Of a stretch of DNA of 58,685 bases, positions 18,783 to 26,989 are shown piece by piece. The DNA comes from Paracoccaceae bacterium (GTDB lineage Bacteria > Pseudomonadota > Alphaproteobacteria > Rhodobacterales > Rhodobacteraceae). The DNA is taken from NCBI GenBank assembly GCA_002402045.2, contig NVUX02000109.1, positions 1 through 58,685 on the forward strand, in the 5' to 3' direction. A program made the translations under genes and the position numbers. The notes below the pieces were generated by a model. That model was not told the DNA's origin and did no database searches. It was given only the letters and a program-made list of their open reading frames with translations. Each line of letters begins with the position of its first letter. The first letter of the stretch is position 1.

Positions 18783-20606
18783 TTAAATCTTGATCACAGT
18801 AGGATCGTTGGCGCTATAGAGCCGCGCGAGCAGGGCTGCGCGCTGCGCCAGAATTTTCCGAAAGTTCAGATTGCCTTTGGCCGTCACTTCGCCCGCCACC
18901 AACGAAGGCGCTTCACTAAGCACCATGGCCCGCGCCACACGTGTGGACGAACCGGTGTGCTGCGCTGCGCGGGCGCTTAACCGTTTGGCAAGCTCCGCGG
19001 CCAATGCGGGGCAAACAACCGCGCCATTTTTAATCGCCGAAATATCAAAGCCGGCGTCGTTAACCGCCTCAACATCAGGAAAGATAAAAACGCCGATTTC
19101 GCCGCGATCATGGCCCGTAACCACCACTTCAGCAGCTAAGGGCGCCAAGCTGGCCAGCATTTCTATGCGAATTGCCGTCGCCCGCACCCAGGTGCCGGTC
19201 AGCAATTTGAAGTCGTCCGATATCCGGCCATCAAACCGAAGGCCAAGCTCTGGTTTGGCCTCATCAACGTATTTCATCGCGTCGCCGGTAATAAAGAACC
19301 CTTCGTCGTCAAAGCTCTCGCTGGTTTTTTCGGGGTTGTTAAAATAGCCCGGCATTATATTTGGGCCCTTAACGCGCGCCTCATAGCGCAGCTCTTCGTT
19401 CGGGATCAGCTTAACCGTTACGCCATTTAGCGGCACACCCACGATACCCGAGCGCTCGATCGGCTGGTGTTGCAAAAGGCAGGCAGGGGCGGTTTCTGTC
19501 AGGCCCCAACTTGAGGTCATAAGCGGCACAGAACCCCGCACCTCCATGGCCATTCCCTCAAACCCTTCCCACACATCTTGTGGCAAAGACGCCCCGGCAT
19601 AAAACACCATATCAAGGTCGGCAAAAAAGCTTTTGCGCAGGGTTTCATCCTGTTTCAACGCCCCGAGCAACATGGAAAACCCGATAGGCACATTAAAGGC
19701 CAGCGTGCCTGTCATCAGGGCCAGGTTTTCGAGGGTGCGGCCAAAGGCGGCTTTGGTCGGCTTACCATCATCAATATAAAGGCTGCCACCATTGGAGAGC
19801 ATCATATTAAAGTTCTGGTTGCCGCCAAACACATGGTTCCATGGTAGCCAGTCCATCAGGCGCGGGGGTGTGGCGCGCAAAAATGGCAAAGCATCGCTGA
19901 CCTGCGTTTGGTTTACGCACATCATTCGCTGCGTTGTGAGCACACCCTTTGGGTTGGAGGTAGACCCCGAAGTCATCAGGATTTTGGCCACGGTGTCCGG
20001 CCCGACCAGCGCATTGGCGGCGTCGATATCCACGCCGCTATCCCCCTTGAGCAAAGCCTCGAATGTGGTCATGCCAGCGGTGGCGCCGCGGCTGGCCACA
20101 ATCTCTATGCCGTTAAGCGCCGGAAGCGTGAGCGCATCGGCATATTGCACCGCATCCACCACATAAGCCATCGCCGGCTTCACCAGCTCTATCACGTCTT
20201 GCAAGCGGCCATGCGCACCGGGAATAAGCGAATACTGCTCGGCCACAGGCACCGTTGGCACCCCGATATACTGCGCGGCGAGCAACAAAAGCCCATGGTC
20301 TACGCCGTTGCCGGACATCACAATAATTGGCGTGTTGGCATTCAGCCCACGGCCCTTGAGGGCAGCGGCAATGGCCCGCACCTTTTGTAAAGTCGCGCCA
20401 TAAGTTTCACTGCGCCAGCCCGCACCATCGCGCTCAGCCAAAAACACCACATCGGGGGTTTTGGCGGCCCAATGATGCACCCAGTCAGACGTTTTTTCCG
20501 CGACCGCGCCCAGTGTGCCGGTGGAGCGATAAATGATGGTACCATCCGCACGCCGCTCCTGCGCCACTTTATGTGGTGCATATTTTCCCTGAAGTTCCAT
20601 ATTCAT
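18783..20606 (-). CDS. Feruloyl/p-coumaroyl-CoA synthetase-like ligase
   Basis: A 607-residue ANL ligase of the feruloyl-CoA synthase type: the N-terminal TGTLGAVAEKTSDWVHHWA region, the P-loop SGSTSNPKGV near residue 210, SSWGLTETAP in the middle and GRISDDFKL with the TGTWV segment near residue 460. The final catalytic lysine lies in KGNLNFRKI. It should activate p-coumarate, ferulate or related acids. Its start overlaps the MarR gene stop by four bases (ATGA). It lies in an operon with a crotonase, an SDR and an amidohydrolase, consistent with CoA-dependent side-chain shortening. Exact substrate preference cannot be read from sequence. Confidence 0.85.
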   Translation of the reverse strand: MNMELQGKYAPHKVAQERRADGTIIYRSTGTLGAVAEKTSDWVHHWAAKTPDVVFLAERDGAGWRSETYGATLQKVRAIAAALKGRGLNANTPIIVMSGNGVDHGLLLLAAQYIGVPTVPVAEQYSLIPGAHGRLQDVIELVKPAMAYVVDAVQYADALTLPALNGIEIVASRGATAGMTTFEALLKGDSGVDIDAANALVGPDTVAKILMTSGSTSNPKGVLTTQRMMCVNQTQVSDALPFLRATPPRLMDWLPWNHVFGGNQNFNMMLSNGGSLYIDDGKPTKAAFGRTLENLALMTGTLAFNVPIGFSMLLGALKQDETLRKSFFADLDMVFYAGASLPQDVWEGFEGMAMEVRGSVPLMTSSWGLTETAPACLLQHQPIERSGIVGVPLNGVTVKLIPNEELRYEARVKGPNIMPGYFNNPEKTSESFDDEGFFITGDAMKYVDEAKPELGLRFDGRISDDFKLLTGTWVRATAIRIEMLASLAPLAAEVVVTGHDRGEIGVFIFPDVEAVNDAGFDISAIKNGAVVCPALAAELAKRLSARAAQHTGSSTRVARAMVLSEAPSLVAGEVTAKGNLNFRKILAQRAALLARLYSANDPTVIKI

Positions 20607-21088
20607 CGTGCCCTCGCGCGCCGCTCAACTTGGCGCAGCGTCTCAATAAGCTTCAGGGTTTCCGGATCATCCAGATCTCCGAATATCTTGGTTTCGTGGG
20701 CTTTCACGGCCCGCAATGCGTTTTCATAGAGCTGCCGTCCGGGAAGGGTGGCAACCAGCGCATACGCGCGGCGGTCACTTATCAGCCGCTCGCGGGCGAT
20801 AAGGCCACGGCGCTCAAGTTCGTCAATGATGATCACAAGATTGGGCCGTTCAACGGCCAGCGCCTCGGCCAAATGTGATTGCCGCAAACCCGGATTATCG
20901 ACAATTAGGATCAGCGCGGAATAGGTCATCATCCGAAGGTCAAACTGCTGAAGCACCTGCACAAGGTCCGCCTGCACCTCGTTAAAGGCCCGCTTCATAT
21001 TATAACCCACCAGCTTACGAAGGGTTTCATCCGACACTTTGCCGCTAAAATCTTCGCGCATCTCGGTCTTCTTTTTGCCAGTTACCAT
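20603..21088 (-). CDS. MarR-family regulator (CouR/HcaR-like)
   Basis: A 161-residue winged-helix repressor of the MarR family (the segment LRQSHLAEALAVERPNLVII forms the DNA-binding helices, and the ISDRRAYAL wing is clear). The ATG at 21088 follows AGGTGA with 5 bases spacing; a longer upstream frame would run back into the crotonase gene and is rejected. MarR proteins such as CouR and HcaR in hydroxycinnamate operons sense the hydroxycinnamoyl-CoA thioester. Here the gene sits inside the operon it probably controls. Candidate operators with a shared AATATAACT core lie upstream of the operon and upstream of dctP. Confidence 0.85.
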   Translation of the reverse strand: MVTGKKKTEMREDFSGKVSDETLRKLVGYNMKRAFNEVQADLVQVLQQFDLRMMTYSALILIVDNPGLRQSHLAEALAVERPNLVIIIDELERRGLIARERLISDRRAYALVATLPGRQLYENALRAVKAHETKIFGDLDDPETLKLIETLRQVERRARAR

Positions 21089-21092
21089 AATA

Positions 21093-21860
21093 TCACCTAA
21101 ACTCCGGAGTGCGTTTTTCCAGGAATGCGGCCAAGCCCTCAACCGCATCGGGGCTGGTTTGGGTAAGGGCGGCACACAGGCTTTCTGTAAAAAGCCCATC
21201 GGCTTTGGACATATCTTCAATGCGCGCCAAAGCTTGAATCATGATATAGTTCGAAAGCGGCGCGTTCTTCGCAATGTTGGCCGCCATTTCGTAGGCCCGC
21301 GTTAAGGCTTCGCCTTCGCCAACCGCATAGTGCGCCAGCCCGAGCGCCAAACCCTCTTCGGCGTTATACTTGCGGCCAGAGAGCATCATTTCAGTCATCC
21401 GGTCAGCGCCCAAAATCCGCCCGACCCGCACGCTTGCGCCTCCGCCTACAAAAATGCCACGCTTGCCTTCAGGTAGCTGGAATATCGTTGAAGGCTCTGC
21501 AATGCGCACATGGGTCGCGGCTGCCAGCTCTAGCCCGCCACCAATAACCGCGCCAAACATCGCCGAAACCACCGGCAAACCGCCAAACTGGATGCGCTCC
21601 ATGACGCTGTGCCAATTACGCGAATGGCGCATTGTGCCCTCTGCGTCCCGCGCTACATGCTCTGAAAGGTCAAGCCCCGAGCAAAAATGCCCCTCGGTGC
21701 CGGTCAAGACAACCGCCTTAACCTCCGCAGGGGGCGCCACAAAAAAGGCGGAAATTTCGGCCAGCAAGCCATCACACATGGCATTCCGCTTATGCGGGCG
21801 GTTCATGGTCAGGGTGGCGATCCCGTCCTGAATGTCGATATTCAAAAATTCTTGTGGCAT
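21093..21860 (-). CDS. Crotonase-family enoyl-CoA hydratase
   Basis: A 255-residue crotonase-fold protein. The oxyanion-hole segments are GHFCSGLDL (about residues 55-65) and FGAVIGGGLELA (about 103-115), and a glutamate lies in the ELAAATHVRIAEP segment. In this operon it would hydrate hydroxycinnamoyl-CoA to the 3-hydroxy thioester. It might instead be a hydratase/lyase of the HCHL type producing an aldehyde, but no aldehyde dehydrogenase gene accompanies it and an SDR does, so simple hydration is favoured. It is 9 bases after the SDR stop and 4 bases before the MarR start. Confidence 0.85.
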   Translation of the reverse strand: MPQEFLNIDIQDGIATLTMNRPHKRNAMCDGLLAEISAFFVAPPAEVKAVVLTGTEGHFCSGLDLSEHVARDAEGTMRHSRNWHSVMERIQFGGLPVVSAMFGAVIGGGLELAAATHVRIAEPSTIFQLPEGKRGIFVGGGASVRVGRILGADRMTEMMLSGRKYNAEEGLALGLAHYAVGEGEALTRAYEMAANIAKNAPLSNYIMIQALARIEDMSKADGLFTESLCAALTQTSPDAVEGLAAFLEKRTPEFR

Positions 21861-21869
21861 ATTATACTT

Positions 21870-22637
21870 TCAACGAGGAGGAAGGCGCACAGCCCCATCC
21901 AGACGGATGGTTGTGCCGTTTAAAAACGGGTTGGTTACAATTTGCTCGACCAGCTGCGCATATTCATCTGCATGGCCCAGCCGAGACGGAAACGGGATTG
22001 TCGCCGAAATGGCTGTGCGCACATCGTCCGGCAGGGTTTCGGTCATTGCGGTTTCAAACAAGCCGGGGGCGATGGCCATAACACGAATGCCACTGCGAGA
22101 AAATTCGCGCGCTGCCGGAAGACACAGCGACGCAATCGCCCCCTTTGAGGCCGCATACGCCGCCTGCCCCAGCTGGCCATCCTGCCACGCCACCGATGAC
22201 GTGTTAATGATCACACCGCGCTCGTTGCTGTCGCCAACCGGCTCTAGGTCTGCCATGGCGCGGGCGGCGTGGCTCATCACAAAATAGGTGCCAAACAGAT
22301 TGACCTGAAGGGTCTTGGTGAACACATCAGTTGAGAGCTTACCCTCGCGGCCAACAATCCGGGCTGCAAGCCCGATACCGGCGCAGCTAACCGTAATGCG
22401 AGGGGCAGACCCCAGCTTGTCTATCGCTTGGTTAAATGCAGCTTCAACAGCGGCCTCATCACTCACATCAGCTTGAACAGCCACGCCGCCAATGCTGTCA
22501 GCCACCGACTGCGCCCGCGCAAGATCAAAATCCAGAATCGCAACTTTTGCGCCAAGCCCGGCCAGCCTACGGGCGGTTGCTGCGCCAAGGCCACTGCCAC
22601 CACCGGTAACCAGCGCTGTTTGTTGGGCTATCTGCAT
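21870..22637 (-). CDS. SDR-family 3-hydroxyacyl-CoA dehydrogenase
   Basis: First gene of the hydroxycinnamate-type operon: a 255-residue classical SDR with TGGGSGLG at residues 11-18, ILDFDLARA after the second strand (acidic residue favouring NAD), the catalytic serine in INTSSVAW and YAASKGA near residue 160. It resembles the 17-beta-HSD10/2-methyl-3-hydroxybutyryl-CoA dehydrogenase branch that oxidises 3-hydroxyacyl-CoA. It is the likely step between the hydratase and the CouO-like hydrolase. The candidate operator lies 37-57 bases upstream of its start, in the expected promoter position. Confidence 0.85.
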   Translation of the reverse strand: MQIAQQTALVTGGGSGLGAATARRLAGLGAKVAILDFDLARAQSVADSIGGVAVQADVSDEAAVEAAFNQAIDKLGSAPRITVSCAGIGLAARIVGREGKLSTDVFTKTLQVNLFGTYFVMSHAARAMADLEPVGDSNERGVIINTSSVAWQDGQLGQAAYAASKGAIASLCLPAAREFSRSGIRVMAIAPGLFETAMTETLPDDVRTAISATIPFPSRLGHADEYAQLVEQIVTNPFLNGTTIRLDGAVRLPPR

Positions 22638-22992
22638 CTTTTAGGCTCCACAGTTTAGGTACTTTTCATAATGGTTATAAAATATAACTATAACTTTAGT
22701 CAAGTAGGATTTTTTTTGAAGCCGGCTATACGCGCCTCTGAATTGATGGAAAATCAAACTCGGGGCCACGGAGCGTGGCGAATCATCGCGCTGGCTCTGC
22801 CGCAATACATTCCGGAGTATTGTTGAAAAGTTGTAATCGCCGGCAGCGTTGAATATCAAAATCGCACTTCATGCGGCATTAAAAGGATAAATATAGCCTG
22901 CCGTATAGTTTGCGGCAGAACCCCAGCGCTTGCACTTTATCCGAAAATATGGCTTTGTGTGCGCCAACTTTGGCACAGCACATGAGGCCCCA
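22638..22992. other. Divergent promoter region, no gene seen
   Basis: This 355-base spacer separates the minus-strand catabolic operon from the plus-strand TerC gene. It contains the candidate operator at 22674-22694 and a small perfect hairpin GCCACG-GAG-CGTGGC at 22765-22779 without a following T run. A reverse-strand frame at 22641-22859 was judged spurious. Promoters for both directions should be here. Confidence 0.5.
22674..22694. promoter_or_regulatory. Candidate MarR operator of the hydroxycinnamate operon
   Basis: GTTATA-AAA-TATAAC forms a perfect interrupted palindrome (22674-22688), immediately followed by another TATAAC (22689-22694). It lies 37-57 bases upstream of the SDR start and shares AATATAACT with the palindrome upstream of dctP. 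Placement over the promoter suggests repression by the operon's own MarR protein. Confidence 0.45.
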
Positions 22993-23784
22993 ATGGCAGA
23001 CCTGTTTACCTTCGCAAATTTCGCCAACCTTGGCGTTCTTATTTTCCTGCAAGCCGTTCTTGGATTTGATAACTTGCTTTATATCTCTATTGAGTCCCGC
23101 CGCGCGCCGCTGGAAGACCAAGCCCGTGTGCGCAAGCTTGGTATTCTTATCGCCGTGGGCCTGCGTATTGTGCTGCTCTTTGTGATGATGCAGCTCATTG
23201 AGCTGCTCGAAGCGCCGTTTTTCAGCATTAACTGGACGGGCATCATTGAAGGCAGCTTCAACTTCTCCGTTATTGTCTTCCTGTTTGGCGGCGCGTTTAT
23301 CATGTATACAGCGGTGAAAGAAATCAGCCACCTGCTCGCCATAGAGCATATTGAAAACCCCCTTGAGCCGCAAAAGCAAAAATCTGCGGCCGCCGTCATT
23401 ACCATGATCGTATTCATGAACCTGATCTTCAGTTTTGACTCGGTGCTCTCAGCGCTGGCCATCACCGATGTGTTTATCATACTCGCCATCGCCATTCTGG
23501 TTTCAGGCATTGCGATGATGCTACTGGCCGATGCCGTAGCCGAATTCATCAAGAAAAACCGCACATATGAGGTGCTTGGCCTGTTTGTGCTGCTCATCGT
23601 AGGTATTGTGCTGCTTGGGGAGGGCGGGCATGAGGGCCACCTCAAATTGTTTGGCTACGCGGTTCAACCGCTTGATAAAACAACCTTTTACTTCTCGATC
23701 GCAGTGCTTTTTGTGGTGCAGGCCATCCAGTCCAAATTCCAGAAAAAGCTGGCGACGCAGCGTAAGCACGAGGTGGATGACTAG
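22993..23784 (+). CDS. TerC-family integral membrane protein
   Basis: A 263-residue membrane protein with about seven to eight hydrophobic segments and the TerC-family acidic signatures in the membrane: GFDN near residue 23 (LGFDNLLYI) and FSFDS near residue 139. The start at 22993 is chosen for the family-like N-terminus MADLFTFANFANLG; a longer frame from 22930 is possible. TerC proteins are linked to tellurite resistance and, in several bacteria, to manganese efflux that metallates exported proteins. The downstream micro-ORF, XpaC, TelA and SPFH genes on the same strand suggest a shared envelope-stress role. Confidence 0.88.
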   Translation: MADLFTFANFANLGVLIFLQAVLGFDNLLYISIESRRAPLEDQARVRKLGILIAVGLRIVLLFVMMQLIELLEAPFFSINWTGIIEGSFNFSVIVFLFGGAFIMYTAVKEISHLLAIEHIENPLEPQKQKSAAAVITMIVFMNLIFSFDSVLSALAITDVFIILAIAILVSGIAMMLLADAVAEFIKKNRTYEVLGLFVLLIVGIVLLGEGGHEGHLKLFGYAVQPLDKTTFYFSIAVLFVVQAIQSKFQKKLATQRKHEVDD

Positions 23785-23842
23785 AAATGCGTTACCTTTG
23801 GCTCTATATTGAGGCAAGGACGCGCAACCAAGTGGAGACATT

Positions 23843-23935
23843 ATGTCTGAGAAAACCATTCAACGCATTGGATACTGGGTGCTGCTCGCCCTTATTTGGA
23901 CGGTCTCAGCAGGCGCACACGGGTGGATCTCCTGA
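23843..23935 (+). CDS. Predicted 30-residue membrane micro-protein
   Basis: An ATG preceded by GTGGAG opens a 30-codon frame. The product has a short charged N-terminus (MSEKTIQRIG), one hydrophobic segment (YWVLLALIWTVSAG) and the tail AHGWIS. Its TGA overlaps the XpaC-like gene's ATG by one base (TGATG), so it could be translated by itself and also couple translation of the next gene. No family is recognised. Support is the ribosome-binding site, the coupling and the membrane-peptide composition. Confidence 0.5.
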   Translation: MSEKTIQRIGYWVLLALIWTVSAGAHGWIS

Positions 23936-24846
23936 TGAGCGCACAGCGTTTTCGCGGGGATCATAGCCCCGAGGGCAAACAGGGTGAGCCGCATATTGAG
24001 GCCTGCAAACCTGCCAAAATAAAGCTACGCAAAAAGCCCGGTGGCTTTGCGCTTACGCTAATGTTTCTGACCCCCTTCCCGCTGCTGCTGGAAGGCTTCA
24101 GCCAAATATCAAACGCCTCGCCTATTGGCGCGGCCACTTCATTTGGCACCTACGCGCTTTTTGTGCTGGCCGCGTGGACACTGCGCGAGGGCCTTCAGGC
24201 CGAGGCCGCTTATAACGAGCGCAAAATTGCCCGCCCGCGGATGTTTCCCCGCAAGCTGATAGCGGCAGGGCTTTCCGGCACGGCCGTATTTCTGGCCGCG
24301 TGGTTTGGCTGGGGGCAAAATATGTTTACCGGCATTGGCTTTGGCGTGATGGCAACGGCGGCGCATTTGGTTGCCTTTGGTTTTGACCCAATGAAGCGTA
24401 AGGGCCTGCCCGGCTTTAATGAATACGAAACCGACCGCGTGGCACGCGCCGTGGACAAAGCCGAAGCGCTTATGGCCGAGATTGAAGCCGCCGCTGCGGG
24501 CATTAATATCCGCTCGGTTGAGCGCAAGGTCAGCAGCTTGCTGGATTCGGTGCGCGAAATGCTGCGCACAGTCGAGCAAGATCCGCGTGATTTAACCCGC
24601 GCCCGCAAATATATGGGCGTTTACCTCAGCAGTGCGCGTGATGCGACTATCAAGTTTGCCGAGCTGAACGAGCGCTCAAAGGACACCGTATACCAGGCCG
24701 AATTTGTAGCGCTGATTGCCAACCTTGAAACAAGTTTTAAAGGCGAGCGCCAGCTTATGCTGCAAGACAACCAGTCCGACCTCGATATAGAAATCGAAGT
24801 GCTGCAAGAGAGATTACAAAACGAAGGCCATGTGGCCAAAGATTAG
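23935..24846 (+). CDS. XpaC-like membrane protein
   Basis: A 303-residue protein of the XpaC family (named for 5-bromo-4-chloroindolyl phosphate hydrolysis, function unclear). The start at 23935 is coupled to the micro-ORF stop by TGATG. Residues 1-30 are basic and polar. Then come two pairs of membrane segments (about 38-58, 65-85, 105-122 and 125-145). The C-terminal half is charged and helical, probably coiled coil, facing the cytoplasm. XpaC genes usually precede telA, as here. The pair is associated with resistance to tellurite, nisin and phage in other bacteria, but the mechanism is unknown. Confidence 0.82.
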   Translation: MSAQRFRGDHSPEGKQGEPHIEACKPAKIKLRKKPGGFALTLMFLTPFPLLLEGFSQISNASPIGAATSFGTYALFVLAAWTLREGLQAEAAYNERKIARPRMFPRKLIAAGLSGTAVFLAAWFGWGQNMFTGIGFGVMATAAHLVAFGFDPMKRKGLPGFNEYETDRVARAVDKAEALMAEIEAAAAGINIRSVERKVSSLLDSVREMLRTVEQDPRDLTRARKYMGVYLSSARDATIKFAELNERSKDTVYQAEFVALIANLETSFKGERQLMLQDNQSDLDIEIEVLQERLQNEGHVAKD

Positions 24847-24863
24847 ACCCCAAGGAGAATTTT

Positions 24864-26051
24864 ATGACTGAAGATGTGCGCCTAAAGGCCGAAACAAGCC
24901 TCAAAGAAGTAGAAGCCGTGACCGCCGTTCTTTTGCCCGAAGTTAAAGGCGACCTGATCGTGGTGGACCAAGCCGACGCCGCCGAAAAGGCCGCGATTGA
25001 AAGCGCGATGGCTGAGCTTGACATGGGCAACACCCAGTCGATCATCCGTTTTGGCTCCAAAGCCCAAGCCGAACTACAGGTTATTTCGCAAGAAATGCTG
25101 GCCGGTGTACGCAACAAAGATACCGGCCCCGCAGGCGATGCCCTGCGCGCCATGGTGACCTCAATTCGCGGGTTTTCCAGCAGTGAGCTGGACCCGAACC
25201 GCCAGCGCAGCTGGTGGGAAAAGCTTTTGGGCCGCGCCAAGCCTGTGGCCATGTTTATGGCCAAATATGAAGAGGTGCAGGACCAGATTGACAAGATCAC
25301 CGAGGAGCTTTTGGGGCATGAAACCGTGCTGCTGAAGGATATCAAATCCCTCGACAAGCTCTATGAAAAGACCCTCGATTTTTACCACCAACTGGCGATT
25401 TATATCGCGGCTGGTGAGGAGAAGCTCAAGGTTTTGGACGCGGTGGATATCCCCGCTATGGCCAAGATCGTGGAGGATGCGCCAGAGGATGATCGCGTAA
25501 TCCGCGCACAAGAACTACGTGATATGCGCTCTGCCCGTGATGACCTAGAGCGCCGCGTGCATGACCTGAAGCTCACCCGCCAAGTGACCATGCAGTCGCT
25601 GCCATCTATCCGGCTTGTGCAGGAAAATGACAAATCTCTGGTCACGAAAATCAACTCCACACTGGTAAACACCGTGCCGCTTTGGGAAACCCAACTGGCG
25701 CAATCCGTGACCATTTCACGCTCACGCGACGCGGCTAAAGCGGTGCATGAGGCCAATAACCTGACCAACGAGCTGCTCAAATCCAACGCGGCTAACCTGA
25801 AAATGGCCAACAAAGAAATCCGTGAAGAAATTGAGCGCGGGATCTTTGATATTGATGCCATCAAGCAAGCCAATGCCGACTTGATCGAGACGATCGAAGA
25901 CAGCTTGCGCATTGCGGATGAGGGCAAAGCCAAGCGGGTAGAGGCCGAGAAAGAGCTGAAAGCCATGGAGGCCGAGTTGGCAGCCACGCTTTCCTCCGCC
26001 AAGGCCAAAGATACCTCGCTGGGCCACAACCTCGGCACTGCCACCGACTAA
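24864..26051 (+). CDS. telA: Toxic anion resistance protein TelA family
   Basis: A 395-residue soluble, almost wholly alpha-helical protein of the TelA/KlaA family. Recognisable parts are the WWEKLLGRAKP segment near residue 115, the heptad-rich helices around residues 185-240, and the QSLPSIRLVQ and TLVNTVPLWE segments in the 240-275 range. A ribosome-binding site, AAGGAG, lies before the ATG at 24864. Its stop overlaps the next gene's start by one base (TAATG). It probably works with the XpaC-like protein at the membrane; TelA alone has no known enzymatic activity. A colicin- or phage-resistance role is possible. Confidence 0.9.
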   Translation: MTEDVRLKAETSLKEVEAVTAVLLPEVKGDLIVVDQADAAEKAAIESAMAELDMGNTQSIIRFGSKAQAELQVISQEMLAGVRNKDTGPAGDALRAMVTSIRGFSSSELDPNRQRSWWEKLLGRAKPVAMFMAKYEEVQDQIDKITEELLGHETVLLKDIKSLDKLYEKTLDFYHQLAIYIAAGEEKLKVLDAVDIPAMAKIVEDAPEDDRVIRAQELRDMRSARDDLERRVHDLKLTRQVTMQSLPSIRLVQENDKSLVTKINSTLVNTVPLWETQLAQSVTISRSRDAAKAVHEANNLTNELLKSNAANLKMANKEIREEIERGIFDIDAIKQANADLIETIEDSLRIADEGKAKRVEAEKELKAMEAELAATLSSAKAKDTSLGHNLGTATD

Positions 26052-26920
26052 TGCGCTGGCGCACTATATCAGCGGTGCTGGCCCTCGCGGCCTGCGCCGA
26101 CCCCGTGCCGGCACCCCCGGCGCTTTCCTTCGATCTGGGCACATATTATGCCGCCACCGAGGCCGAAATTCGCGCCCAAGGCGGATTGCGCACCGAATAT
26201 GCCCCCACCGATGCCCCCTTCACAAAAGACGACCTCGCCCGCAACTTCATGCGCATCGCGCTGTTTGACGAATACCAAACCGTAAACGGCCACTTTGTGG
26301 TCGGGGAATCCCCCTCAAACCTGCGCCGATATGACCGCCCCGTGCGTGTGCGCGTGGTAAACGGCGCCAGCACCCCTGAATCTGACGCGCAGTTTAATAC
26401 CGCCGCCGTGGCCCAATACACCCGCCGCTTGGCGCGCATAACCGGCCTTGATATGCGATATGCCAATGATGGTGAGCGCGCCAATATGGTTGTGTTTTTC
26501 CTCAGCCGTGCCGAGCAGCCCCGCATGGCCCAGCAGCTTGGCCGATATGTAGGCGCCCCGCCGCGCGAAGTGGAAGCCGCGTTTGCCAATACCCAAGTGG
26601 ACGTGCTCTGCGCCGCCTTTTCGCTTTCCAATGAGCGCACGCCTGATAGCTACGACTCGTCGGTGATCCTGATCAAATCAGAGCATTCCATTGCTCAGCG
26701 CAATGCCTGTGTGATGGAAGAAATGGCGCAAGCCCTCGGCCTGACCAATGACAGCCGCGCCGCCCGCCCCTCGATCTTTAATGACGACGAAGAGTTCGCT
26801 GCGCTCACACATCATGACGAGCTATTATTGCGAATTCTTTACGACCCGCGCCTGCATAGCGGTATGCCGCCCAATGTGGTTCGCCCGCTGCTTTCCACAA
26901 TTATCAACGATATTTGGTGA
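26051..26920 (+). CDS. DUF2927 lipoprotein
   Basis: A 289-residue predicted lipoprotein: the short signal with lipobox LAAC places the lipidated cysteine at residue 15. The mature part resembles DUF2927 proteins common in Rhodobacteraceae, with the conserved MEEMAQALGLTND segment near residue 220 and a following acidic NDDEEF. The arrangement recalls a metallopeptidase fold, but the HExxH form is not present (EEMAQ instead), so activity is uncertain. Coupling to telA by TAATG ties it to the XpaC/TelA unit and suggests a partner on the periplasmic side of the membrane. Confidence 0.8.
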   Translation: MRWRTISAVLALAACADPVPAPPALSFDLGTYYAATEAEIRAQGGLRTEYAPTDAPFTKDDLARNFMRIALFDEYQTVNGHFVVGESPSNLRRYDRPVRVRVVNGASTPESDAQFNTAAVAQYTRRLARITGLDMRYANDGERANMVVFFLSRAEQPRMAQQLGRYVGAPPREVEAAFANTQVDVLCAAFSLSNERTPDSYDSSVILIKSEHSIAQRNACVMEEMAQALGLTNDSRAARPSIFNDDEEFAALTHHDELLLRILYDPRLHSGMPPNVVRPLLSTIINDIW

Positions 26921-26989
26921 CAAATTCATTGTCTGAACCCGCTAGAGTGCTTAAGTTAAGCCTAGCAATTTATTTTTAGGAGGTCCCGC

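Noticed and set aside
22641-22859. A 72-codon minus-strand frame in the divergent promoter region
   Set aside because: It covers the candidate operator and has no RBS or family; promoter DNA is the better reading.
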